Below, one piece after another: positions 17,860 to 24,919 of a stretch of 64,000 bases of DNA. Position 1 is the stretch's first letter, and the number at the start of each line of letters is the position of its first letter. The stretch is taken from NCBI GenBank assembly GCA_003233055.1, contig QIKP01000011.1, positions 1 to 64,000 on the forward strand. Direction: 5' to 3'. Below the pieces are notes generated by a model. It made no database searches, was not told where the DNA came from, and worked only from the letters and a program-made list of their open reading frames with translations. The translations under genes and the position numbers were made by a program. The stretch comes from Planctomycetaceae bacterium (GTDB lineage Bacteria > Planctomycetota > Planctomycetia > Pirellulales > Lacipirellulaceae).

Positions 17860-19188
17860 TCACCGCTGGAGAGATTCGACGCCAACGGTCATCGCATCCA
17901 TCAGAATGTCGATTTCGGTAAGCGTGATCGACAGTGGCGGCAACGCGTACGTCATGTCGTTGCGAGCGCGGAGCCAGACGCCCCGCTCCAGTGCGGCGTG
18001 AGCCACTCGTCGCCCGACGCGGGCCTCTTTGGAAAAAGGCTCGCCAGTCTGTTGGTTGGCGACCAGATCGACCGCAACGATCATGCCACATTGTCGCGGA
18101 TGGGCCACATGTGGGGACTCGGCCAATTCCGCGAGGCGTTCGCCGAGCCGTTCGATTTTTGGCGCGAGGTTTGCAATCGTCTTTTCCTCTTCAAACAGGT
18201 TCAAAGAAGCAAGTCCCGCCGCTGCTGCAAGAGGATTGCCACTGTAGGTATGGCCATGGTAGAGGGCACGTCCGGAAGCGGCATCGCCTAGGAACGCCTT
18301 CCAAATCCGAGGCGTGGTCAGCGTTGCCGACATCGGCAAATAGCCACCCGTGATCCCTTTGCCCAGGCAGAGAAAATCGGGCAAGACTTGTTCCCGCTGG
18401 CAAGCAAACAGGGCTCCAGTCCGGCCGAAGCCGGTGGCGACTTCGTCGAGGATGAGCAGCACATCGTACCTGTCCGCTAGCTCGCGAAGACCTTTCACAA
18501 ATCCTGCCGGCTGCATGACCATCCCTGCCGCGCCTTGAACGAGTGGCTCGATCACCATCGCAGCGATTTGCTTGCTCTGCTGCTGAAGAATCTTTTCCAC
18601 CGCTTCGAGATAAAAAGCGGCATCGTTGGTTCGACCATTGGGCTGCGGAGCCTGGAGAACGTCCAAGAGCAGCGGAGCGAAGAGCCCACGAAACTCAGCG
18701 ATTCCTCCGACGCTTGCCGCACCGAGCGTATCGCCATGATACGCTTGTCCGAACGCCAGAAACTTTGTCTTGGCCGGTTGTGGCGTATCGCATTGCGTCC
18801 AATACTGAAACGCCGCCTTGAGCGCGACTTCGATGGCCGACGAACCATCGCTCGAAAAAAATACGTGTTCCAAACCGTCAGGAGTGATGTCAACCAGTCG
18901 CTTGGCGAATTGGATCGTCGTGTCACAGCTCATGCCGAGCGACGTGGCGTGGGCTACCTTGCCAAGTTGCTCGCTGATCGCGGCGTTGATCTTCGGATGG
19001 TTGTGGCCATGCACGTTGCACCACATGCTACTCGCACCATCCAGCAGTTTCCGGCCCTTCGTGTCGAAAAGCCAGACGCCATCAGCACGCTCGATCACGA
19101 GCGGCTCGTACTCGGCCATCTGGGTAAACGAGTGCCAGTAGTGCGTGCGATCCCACTCGTGGAGCGATTGGGGAGAAATATCGTTCAT
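17860..19188 (-). CDS. bioA: Adenosylmethionine-8-amino-7-oxononanoate aminotransferase, BioA
   Basis: About 442 residues from ATG 19188 (MNDISPQSLHEWDRTHYWHS), the usual BioA start. The open frame continues to 19458, but that part is an IS630 transposase relic read in frame. PLP enzyme: SSMWCNVHGHNHPKINA, GDTLGAASVGG, LLILDEVATGFGRTG (Asp holding the pyridine N) and CLGKGITGGYLPMSATL with the Schiff-base Lys. It makes DAPA in biotin synthesis using SAM as amino donor. No other bio genes are in the window. The mobile-element boundary lies only about 110 bp upstream of the start, so its promoter may have been altered. Confidence 0.94.
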   Translation of the reverse strand: MNDISPQSLHEWDRTHYWHSFTQMAEYEPLVIERADGVWLFDTKGRKLLDGASSMWCNVHGHNHPKINAAISEQLGKVAHATSLGMSCDTTIQFAKRLVDITPDGLEHVFFSSDGSSAIEVALKAAFQYWTQCDTPQPAKTKFLAFGQAYHGDTLGAASVGGIAEFRGLFAPLLLDVLQAPQPNGRTNDAAFYLEAVEKILQQQSKQIAAMVIEPLVQGAAGMVMQPAGFVKGLRELADRYDVLLILDEVATGFGRTGALFACQREQVLPDFLCLGKGITGGYLPMSATLTTPRIWKAFLGDAASGRALYHGHTYSGNPLAAAAGLASLNLFEEEKTIANLAPKIERLGERLAELAESPHVAHPRQCGMIVAVDLVANQQTGEPFSKEARVGRRVAHAALERGVWLRARNDMTYALPPLSITLTEIDILMDAMTVGVESLQR

Positions 19189-19296
19189 GATTCGGTGCAT
19201 CGCCGCTCGGGCTTCTGGCAAGAAAAACTCAAAGTGTGCATCAACCGGCCAACATGGGTCGAGTGATAAACTTCTCCAAACTCCCGTTCGATTTAA

Positions 19297-19609
19297 TTGG
19301 GCCACACGCCTCGTGGTCCAGAGATCACTGTCGAAACCCGCCTTGCGTGGCCCTGCTCTCAGGCATCGAACGAGCTTATTGCGGGCGGTCTTCGATAATC
19401 GACATGTGGATCGACACTGGGGGATGTGCTGCGGCTTGGCCTTCAAGGCCCGGGCCACGTTTGCCCGCGAGTCGCTTCCACTTGCTCACCGACTGTTGGC
19501 TTACGCCAAGCGACTCCGCCACATCTTTCAGCAGCCAGCCTTCCCCAATTAACTTCACGGCCCGGCGCTGACGGGATTCCAATACTGCGGCGGTTCCTCG
19601 AATTCTCAC
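19297..19609 (-). pseudogene. IS630-type transposase relic (left, inverted copy)
   Basis: Read on the minus strand from GTG 19609, the frame gives RIRGTAAVLESRQRRAVKLI and DVAESLGVSQQSVSKWKRLA, the N-terminal HTH of IS630 transposases, then stops at RPQ (19376). In another frame it continues with ARNKLVRCLRAGPRKAGF and DLWTTRRVAQL, the second winged-helix part, ending abruptly at 19297. The DDE catalytic domain is missing. It is a frameshifted 5' fragment, and its tail is fused in frame to the region upstream of bioA. An inverted partner is at 22436-22630. Confidence 0.75.
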
Positions 19610-19696
19610 GCAACAGAGTAGAACCCGGGACCGCGATGACGTAAACCTCCTGATGCATTGTTCAATAGTGCAATCGCAAAAAAAGATAAGGCGCAC

Positions 19697-19843
19697 ATGG
19701 TACAAATCGCCCAAACGTTTTTACGAAAACTTTTCGAGAATTCGCTTGCAATCTGCGGGGGGGGGGGGGGATCGACGGCTGCGATGGGTCTCACGGGTGG
19801 AACTTTGGCTCGTATTCCTAATCCTTCACAAGTCCTCGAATGA
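19697..19843 (+). CDS. Possible small Gly-rich peptide across a run of 14 G
   Basis: A 48-residue frame (MVQIAQTFLRKLFENSLAIC, then GGGGGSTAAMGLTGG) starting at ATG 19697 with AAGG nearby. The run of 14 G ending at base 19770 codes for the five-Gly stretch. It lies 68 bp before the DUF1573-like gene on the same strand. I have no homology for it. A change of one G would shift the frame, so if real it could be phase-variable; if not, the run may be only a sequencing-prone tract. Weak call. Confidence 0.3.
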   Translation: MVQIAQTFLRKLFENSLAICGGGGGSTAAMGLTGGTLARIPNPSQVLE

Positions 19844-19911
19844 AAGGGTGTTTAGACGCAAATGTCTTGCACCAAGGCTTGTAGTAGCTATCGGTAGCAA
19901 TCATTAACGCC

Positions 19912-20382
19912 ATGCGATTCAAATTGCCACTAATCGATCGGGTAGACTCAATGCTGTTGCGTCTACCTTCTTGGTCAGTTTTTGGAACGGCTCTTATTGC
20001 CATTGTATGGGGGCTTGCATCCTTGGTCGTGAGTCAACAGGAAAGCACGAGCAGTGCCCAGTTAGTTGCGGAATCGCTTGTTATTAACGCGATTAACGGA
20101 AAGGGGCAGGTGCAACTCAAGAATTCTGGCCGTGAAGAAATTCGTATTGTTGGAGCTGAGGTGTCTTGCGCGTGCATCTCACTGCAAAGTATCCTCCCAA
20201 TTTGTATTGCTCCGAACAAGAGCACTGTCTTACAACTTGCAGTCGATTCAAAACGTAAGAAAGAAATGAGTTCTTTTTATGGAACTGTGCTCATATACAC
20301 CCAGCCGTCGACTCATCCAGTCCGTCTGATCGTGCGAGAAGGAGGCGAGCTAACTAAGAGCCTGTCCCAAAACCGAACGTAA
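19912..20382 (+). CDS. Membrane-anchored DUF1573-like protein, C-terminus altered by IS insertion
   Basis: 156 residues as it stands. One membrane segment (about 21-41: SWSVFGTALIAIVWGLASLV) is followed by an extracytoplasmic beta-sandwich-like domain with GREEIRIVGAEVSCACISL and FYGTVLIYTQPSTHPVRLIV, which resembles DUF1573 (the VxxSCGC motif type). The last eight codons and the stop (TAA 20380) come from the IS5-type element starting at 20358. Excising the IS and one TAA repeat continues the frame for 16 other residues (from GGELT to NTSEFKLAGSLIEDRT) and stops at TGA 21021-21023, giving 164 residues. AT-rich relative to flanks. Role unknown; cassette with the downstream peptide. Confidence 0.7.
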   Translation: MRFKLPLIDRVDSMLLRLPSWSVFGTALIAIVWGLASLVVSQQESTSSAQLVAESLVINAINGKGQVQLKNSGREEIRIVGAEVSCACISLQSILPICIAPNKSTVLQLAVDSKRKKEMSSFYGTVLIYTQPSTHPVRLIVREGGELTKSLSQNRT

Positions 20383-20971
20383 TGACACCCCGTTTCCGTA
20401 CCGAGCGTAACTTTTCACTCACTTTGTGCCAGCACGGAGGTGTTTCTCATGGCAAAAAAACGGAAGAAGCGGCGTTCTTGGAGTCTCCCGGATGCGATGT
20501 GGCAACGTATGGAACCGTTGTTGCCTCACTATCGAAAAATTCCTCAAGGGGGTCGCCCCCGTTGTAATCTGCGAAAGATCGCCAACGGCATTTTTTATGT
20601 TTTGCGCACTGGCTGTCAATGGAAGGCGTCGCCTCAAGAGTATGGTTCGGGGAGTAGCCTGCACCGTTACTTCCAAGAGTGGGAAACGGCGGGTGTTTTC
20701 CGCAAGCTGTGGAAGGAGGCACTGCTTGAGTACGACGAGCTCAAGGGGATCCAGTGGAATTGGCAAAGCGTGGGCAGGAAGAATCGCAGCGCAAAAAAAA
20801 ATCCACGATTCAAAGCACGACGATGGGTGGTGGAGAGAACGCATTCTTGGATCAATCGCTTTCGGCGGTTACTTGTTCGCTGGGAAAAGAAAACCGACAA
20901 TTATCTTGCCATGTTGCATCTCTCATTCGCCTGGAACACGCTCAGCTCTGCGAGGGTTCTAGGGTAGGCTC
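20358..20971 (+). mobile_element. IS5-type element, 614 bp, internally deleted
   Basis: Ends GAGCCTGTCCCAAAACC (left) and GAGCCTACCCTAGAACC (right, reverse complement) match at 13 of 17 positions. A TAA repeat flanks it (20355-20357 and 20972-20974). It contains one transposase frame lacking the central DDE region. The insertion lies in the 3' end of the DUF1573-like gene; joining the flanks restores that reading frame, which fixes both ends and the duplication. Confidence 0.85.
20449..20967 (+). CDS. IS5-family transposase with in-frame internal deletion
   Basis: 172 residues from ATG 20449 with GGAGG eight bases upstream. The N-terminal part (WSLPDAMWQRMEPLLPHYRK, then GCQWKASPQEYGSGSSLHRY) is the IS4/IS5-type DNA-binding region. 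It passes directly from KGIQWNWQSVG to KNPRFKARRWVVERTHSWIN, the C-terminal catalytic Glu region. About 90-100 residues holding the first two catalytic Asp of the DDE triad appear to be missing without loss of frame (full IS5 transposases of this group are roughly 270 residues). It cannot catalyse transposition alone but could still bind the ends, acting as a repressor or being mobilised in trans. Confidence 0.8.
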   Translation: MAKKRKKRRSWSLPDAMWQRMEPLLPHYRKIPQGGRPRCNLRKIANGIFYVLRTGCQWKASPQEYGSGSSLHRYFQEWETAGVFRKLWKEALLEYDELKGIQWNWQSVGRKNRSAKKNPRFKARRWVVERTHSWINRFRRLLVRWEKKTDNYLAMLHLSFAWNTLSSARVLG

Positions 20972-21040
20972 TAATACTAGCGAATTCAAATTAGCTGGAA
21001 GTTTGATCGAGGATCGAACATGATTTCTTCCCATTTGTTT

Positions 21041-21047
21041 AGGAGGT
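21041..21047 (+). promoter_or_regulatory. Strong Shine-Dalgarno for the Cys-rich peptide
   Basis: AGGAGGT lies about nine bases upstream of ATG 21057, one of the few near-perfect ribosome binding sites in the window. It supports the small peptide as a real and well-translated gene. Confidence 0.6.
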
Positions 21048-21056
21048 TAGTGTGAC

Positions 21057-21248
21057 ATGAAAACCGTCATGAAAATTACCGCTTGCGTTCTCGCTCTACA
21101 CGGATTTGTCTTGCTTGGTGTCGGAAGCACAGGTGATGTACGGGCGGACGCTGAATTCTTCGCTGATGATTGTGAAAACGCTTGTGTCCGCAACCGTGAC
21201 TGTGAGGATGTGCCCAATTGTGACTGTCCCGGCGAGAAGTGTGATTGA
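21057..21248 (+). CDS. Secreted small acidic Cys-rich peptide
   Basis: A 63-residue precursor. Residues 1-30 are a classical signal peptide (MKTVMKITACVLALHGFVLL, cleavage probably after VRA). The mature part of about 33 residues has six Cys in the order C-x3-C-x5-C-x5-C-x-C-x4-C, 11 acidic and 3 basic residues, and no aromatic residues except a Phe pair near its start. Six Cys with a C-x-C step suggest three disulfides, like knottin, EGF or defensin-type folds, though no family is recognised. It is preceded by a near-ideal ribosome binding site and followed by a stem-loop. It lies between the DUF1573-like and 344-residue genes. Function unknown: bacteriocin, signal or structural peptide are all possible. 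Confidence 0.65.
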   Translation: MKTVMKITACVLALHGFVLLGVGSTGDVRADAEFFADDCENACVRNRDCEDVPNCDCPGEKCD

Positions 21249-21270
21249 TATCGCATCCTATTGATGGGAT

Positions 21271-21300
21271 GATGCGCTGCGTATTTTGGCGCAGCACATC
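21271..21300 (+). terminator. Stem-loop after the Cys-rich peptide gene (terminator or attenuator)
   Basis: GATGCGCTGCG (21271-21281) pairs with CGCAGCACATC (21290-21300) over 11 positions with one mismatch and an eight-base loop. A T-rich stretch (CTTGCTTGTTTTT) follows after a few bases. Partial termination here would favour the peptide message over the downstream 344-residue gene. Confidence 0.45.
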
Positions 21301-21384
21301 GCCTCTTGCTTGTTTTTGCACGCCCATAACGGTAGTCGATCGGAGTGGGTGGCATGCGTGCCAGCTAGCTAAATGCAGTAATCC

Positions 21385-22419
21385 ATGAATTTGCAATCAA
21401 TACAGATACTACCAACAAAGCGTACGCTGTTAAAATTGGGCGTTATTTTTGCGTTTTTTGCATTTCGACACTACGAGGCGGCTGGTGACGAATTTTTTGC
21501 AAGAAGCGTTGGCCTTGACCACGACCTGCTTAACCGCGTTCGTGGTGAAGCAACTGATGCATGGCACACCCTACAGCAAGAACTTGCTGGATTTGAAGCT
21601 AATGTAATACATTCGACTAAGTATCCAGCAGAGGATACTGGAAGCAATAAAATCCGTGAATCGAAGTTCGTTGTATTTCCTGGCAGGCAGCTGATGCTTG
21701 CTTATTCAGAAAGACCAACGGAAGTAGATGCCTCCAATGAACACAACGCGTTTTCGCTTAGGAAGTCTTCGGTGGGTGATTTTTATATTAAACGATTCAC
21801 CCGAGCTACCGATAGCAAGTACCCCACAAAACGGTTGCTCTATAACATGTCCGTATTAGAAGCGGCGTATAGCATATGGGGCATTCCATTGGAAGAGTTT
21901 TTTGTAAGCGAAACGTTTAAGCCTGTGGGTGCCGAATTACGACAAGAAAGTGGCCGTGATGTTGTTACTATTGCTTTCGAATGCTTGGAATCGAAAAACA
22001 CGAGTCCCAAAAAGCAGCCTGGTGGCATATACTGGGCCGTGCTGCTTCCGGAAAGTAAGTGGGAGGTAATTCGATCGGGAGTTGAAAATGTGCAAGACAT
22101 GAGAGGTAACGAATTCTTTGTCCGTGAAAAAAATACATACAAACCGTGGAATGGGATAGACGTCTTTCCAGTTGAGACACGCAGGGAATTTATAGAAAAA
22201 GAGAAAGTCACTGAAATTGTTATTGCTAAATTGCAAGAGTTGAGAAGTATTACACACACCGAAGAAGAGTGCTATCTTCCATACTATGGGCTGGGTGATA
22301 CTCTAATGGATTCTGGGCGTGCATCATCTTCACATAAAATATCGATTGTGATAACAGGTGTTATATGCCTAGTGCTTGCTATTCTTGTATGGAGAAAATC
22401 ACGGCTTATGGGGCCGTAG
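21385..22419 (+). CDS. Exported protein with C-terminal membrane anchor, unknown family
   Basis: 344 residues. An N-terminal hydrophobic segment (KRTLLKLGVIFAFFAFRHYE) acts as signal peptide. A long soluble region (about 35-305) has no motif I recognise. Near the end are ECYLPYYGLGDTLMDSGR and a single membrane helix (ISIVITGVICLVLAILVW) with a short basic tail (RKSR). The layout is that of an extracytoplasmic protein held at the membrane by its C-terminus. No ribosome binding site stands out at ATG 21385. The line 22201-22260 has 21 G/C of 60, much lower than flanking genes, which points to transfer. Probable partner of the upstream peptide and DUF1573-like protein. Confidence 0.7.
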   Translation: MNLQSIQILPTKRTLLKLGVIFAFFAFRHYEAAGDEFFARSVGLDHDLLNRVRGEATDAWHTLQQELAGFEANVIHSTKYPAEDTGSNKIRESKFVVFPGRQLMLAYSERPTEVDASNEHNAFSLRKSSVGDFYIKRFTRATDSKYPTKRLLYNMSVLEAAYSIWGIPLEEFFVSETFKPVGAELRQESGRDVVTIAFECLESKNTSPKKQPGGIYWAVLLPESKWEVIRSGVENVQDMRGNEFFVREKNTYKPWNGIDVFPVETRREFIEKEKVTEIVIAKLQELRSITHTEEECYLPYYGLGDTLMDSGRASSSHKISIVITGVICLVLAILVWRKSRLMGP

Positions 22420-22435
22420 TAGGCTAGATAAAGCA

Positions 22436-22630
22436 ACGCTTCGCGGGCAAATGTGCCCCCCCCCGAGGCCCGGGCCTCGAAGGCCAAGCCGCAGCACATC
22501 CCCCCAGTGTCGATTATCGAAGACGGCCCGCAATAAGCTCGTTCGATGCCTGAGAGCAGAGCCACGCAAGGCGGGTTTCAACAGGGATCTCTGCCACGGG
22601 GATCTCTGGGTCACGAGGCGTGTGGCCCAA
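22436..22630 (+). pseudogene. IS630-type transposase relic (right, inverted copy)
   Basis: The plus strand here matches the minus strand of 19297-19470: shared words include GCCAAGCCGCAGCACATCCC, GCAATAAGCTCGTTCGATGC and CACGAGGCGTGTGGCCCAA. In one frame it reads ARNKLVRCLRAEPRKAGF and LWVTRRVAQ. It lacks the N-terminal HTH start and the whole catalytic domain. Homology between the two copies stops at the same outer sequence, GGCCCAA. Confidence 0.7.
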
Positions 22631-22653
22631 AAATTGGGGGCCACTTCAAAAGC

Positions 22654-23430
22654 CTACCATTCCACCGTCACCTTCTCACCAACGTCGATGTCGAGCCTCT
22701 GCTTGGCCGACTCGTTGACGATCGCCAACTCCAACTTGTCACCAGAACCAATCAGGGCGATCAACGTCATGGTGGGCTGGTCCGCGTAGGTCTCGCAAAG
22801 GCCGGTCGTCTCGCGCCCGCCGCACCGCACACGAACCCTCTCCCCTCGTGGTACCCCTTCGAGCAAGTCGGTCGAGATATTCGTGAGGAGATTGCCAAAC
22901 GTGTCAATCTCCACGACCTGGCCGTCGATTCGTTGCTCCACTTTCGTTGCGCTAGGCAGCGGGAGCCTTACGAAGTCGTGGGTCTCTGGGCCAAGTTGGG
23001 TCCGATCGAGCCCCAACGACAAACGGGCCGCCACGGGGGCCATGATATCGCGGCCATGGAACGTCCTGGAGACCTTCGCCAGCCAGTGCTCCTCGTTTTG
23101 GATCACCCTTATCGTAGCGGGTTGGATTCGATCCGCCAAGTAAGTCAACAGTCCATTGTCAGGAACAACGTATTGCTGCGAACCAATTTCCGCATAGAGA
23201 ATGCGTCGGTCGGTTCCCACCCCCGGATCGACAACGGCCACATGGAGCGTTCCTTCAGGGAACCACGGCGTCGTCTCCGCCAGCAAAAATGCTGCGGCTC
23301 GCACGTCTTGGGGTTCGATCGAATGACTGATGTCGATGATGGAGAGCGCCGGATGAATCGACAGCAGGACCCCTTTCATCGCCGCTACATAACGGCTCCC
23401 TTCGCCAAAATCGGTAGTAAGCGTGACGAT
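22654..23430 (-). CDS. SAM hydroxide adenosyltransferase family protein (DUF62)
   Basis: The first ATG is at 23379, but the frame upstream encodes IVTLTTDFGEGSRYVAAM, the conserved DUF62 N-terminus whose Asp contacts SAM. No ATG, GTG or TTG exists between the preceding in-frame stop and that motif. AGGGGG lies seven bases before an ATC at 23430-23428, so I place the start there (about 258 residues). Other motifs: VVDPGVGTDRR, FVVPDNGLLT-like YVVPDNGLLTYLAD, HGRDIMAPVAA and DTFGNLLTNI. The family hydrolyses SAM to adenosine and methionine and includes the halide-using fluorinase/chlorinase; the loop and residues here fit the hydroxide type. It starts one base after the gatB stop. Confidence 0.88.
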   Translation of the reverse strand: MVTLTTDFGEGSRYVAAMKGVLLSIHPALSIIDISHSIEPQDVRAAAFLLAETTPWFPEGTLHVAVVDPGVGTDRRILYAEIGSQQYVVPDNGLLTYLADRIQPATIRVIQNEEHWLAKVSRTFHGRDIMAPVAARLSLGLDRTQLGPETHDFVRLPLPSATKVEQRIDGQVVEIDTFGNLLTNISTDLLEGVPRGERVRVRCGGRETTGLCETYADQPTMTLIALIGSGDKLELAIVNESAKQRLDIDVGEKVTVEW

Positions 23431-23431
23431 G

Positions 23432-24919
23432 TCAAAGCCCCCTGCCGATCAACTCCAAACAAATCCCTCGGACGCGGCCTGGATCCGCGTTGGGGTTTTT
23501 CTTCTTGGCTTGGCCAATGAGGGCTCCGACCGCTTGCTGCTTACCTCCTTGCACGTCGGCCACGACCTGCGGGTTGGCTTCAAGCAATTCACGACAGAGG
23601 TTCTCCAGTGCCGAGTCGTCGACTTCTTCGATCCCAAGCTTTTGCATCGCCTGATCGGCGGACTGGTTCTTGGAGTGCATCGCGTCGAAGACTTCTCGAC
23701 TGCGCGAGCTTGGCAGTTGGCCCGACTCTAACTTCGCGATGAAATCGACCAACTGGCCCGCAGAGATGGGAAAGGCATCGATCCCAAGTTCCCGTTCTTT
23801 GAGTACTCGCAAGACCTCCTGCGAAACCCAATTGCAGACCGCTTTTGCCGGAGCCCCCTGCCCTACTGCGGCGAAGAAGTAATCGACCAACTCGCGGCCC
23901 TGGTTGACGAGAACTCCGGCGTCATAAAGCGACAGGCCAAACTCCGATTGCAAACGGGCTCGCAAAGCGGCAGGGAGTTCGCCTAGTCCGTTACGAGATT
24001 TTTCGATTTCTTCGGACGAAAACCGAACCGGTGCCAGGTCGGGATCCGGAAAGTAGCGGTAGTCGCTCGATTCTTCTTTGCTTCGCTGCCCACGAGTCAT
24101 GCCCGCCGCGTCGTCCCAACCTCGGGTCTGTTTAGGGACGTCCCCAATCTTTTGACGTGACTCCTGCCAGAGGGTGTATTGCCGGATCGCTTCGTAGTCG
24201 ATCGCCCGTTCGACGGCGCGAAAACTATTCATGTTTTTGATCTCGACGATCGGCGTTGCGATTCTCTCTCCCGATTCGTCGAGATGCAGATTGACGTTGG
24301 CGTCGACTCGCAGGCTCCCTTCTTGCATGTTGCAATCGGAAACACCGAGGTACGTTAGAAGCAGTTTGAGTTCGTCGAGATACGCCCTCGCCTCCAGTGC
24401 CCCACGCATGTCAGGTTCGCTGACGATTTCGAGAAGTGGAGTGCCTGTCCGGTTGAGATCGATCAGGCTATCGCCCCTCGCTGCACTTTCGTCATGAGAG
24501 CTTTTGCCCGCATCCTCTTCCAGATGCGCCCGTAGGATTCTAATCCGTTTCGTTTCAAAGCGATCCTTGGCGTCGGAAATTTCCAGGTAGCCATGTTCCG
24601 ACATCGGCATATCGAACTGCGATATTTGGTATCCCTTGGGAAGGTCGGGGTAGTAGTACTGTTTGCGATCCCACTTCGTCAGGGGCGGAATCTCACACCC
24701 GATCGCCAAGGCGGTCCGGAGCGAAAGCCGGAGTGCCTCGCGGTTCATCACCGGAAGCGATCCAGGCAAGCCGATACAGACCGGGCATGTTTGCGTGTTG
24801 GGTGCCGCACCAAACTGCGTACTGCACCGGCAAAACAACTTGCTTTGCGTGGCAAGCTGCACGTGCACTTCGAGGCCGACGATGGTGGTGTATTTTGACA
24901 CGGTGTTGTTTACCCGCAA
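23432..24919 (-). CDS. gatB: Asp/Glu-tRNA amidotransferase subunit B
   Basis: Up to 495 residues; the start is TTG 24919 or, more like homologues, GTG 24901 ([19 protein letters not shown]). The N-terminal kinase-like catalytic domain has [17 protein letters not shown] and [11 protein letters not shown] with zinc-ligand-type Cys residues. It continues with [13 protein letters not shown], and a C-terminal YqeY-like tail domain ends [10 protein letters not shown]. With GatA and GatC it amidates misacylated Glu-tRNA(Gln) and/or Asp-tRNA(Asn). It begins directly at the gatA stop codon, so the two are coupled. Confidence 0.96.
   Translation of the reverse strand: MRVNNTVSKYTTIVGLEVHVQLATQSKLFCRCSTQFGAAPNTQTCPVCIGLPGSLPVMNREALRLSLRTALAIGCEIPPLTKWDRKQYYYPDLPKGYQISQFDMPMSEHGYLEISDAKDRFETKRIRILRAHLEEDAGKSSHDESAARGDSLIDLNRTGTPLLEIVSEPDMRGALEARAYLDELKLLLTYLGVSDCNMQEGSLRVDANVNLHLDESGERIATPIVEIKNMNSFRAVERAIDYEAIRQYTLWQESRQKIGDVPKQTRGWDDAAGMTRGQRSKEESSDYRYFPDPDLAPVRFSSEEIEKSRNGLGELPAALRARLQSEFGLSLYDAGVLVNQGRELVDYFFAAVGQGAPAKAVCNWVSQEVLRVLKERELGIDAFPISAGQLVDFIAKLESGQLPSSRSREVFDAMHSKNQSADQAMQKLGIEEVDDSALENLCRELLEANPQVVADVQGGKQQAVGALIGQAKKKNPNADPGRVRGICLELIGRGL

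Noticed and set aside
19189-19458. 90-residue N-terminal extension of BioA
   Set aside because: Most of it is the IS630 transposase relic read in frame; BioA homology begins at MNDISPQ.
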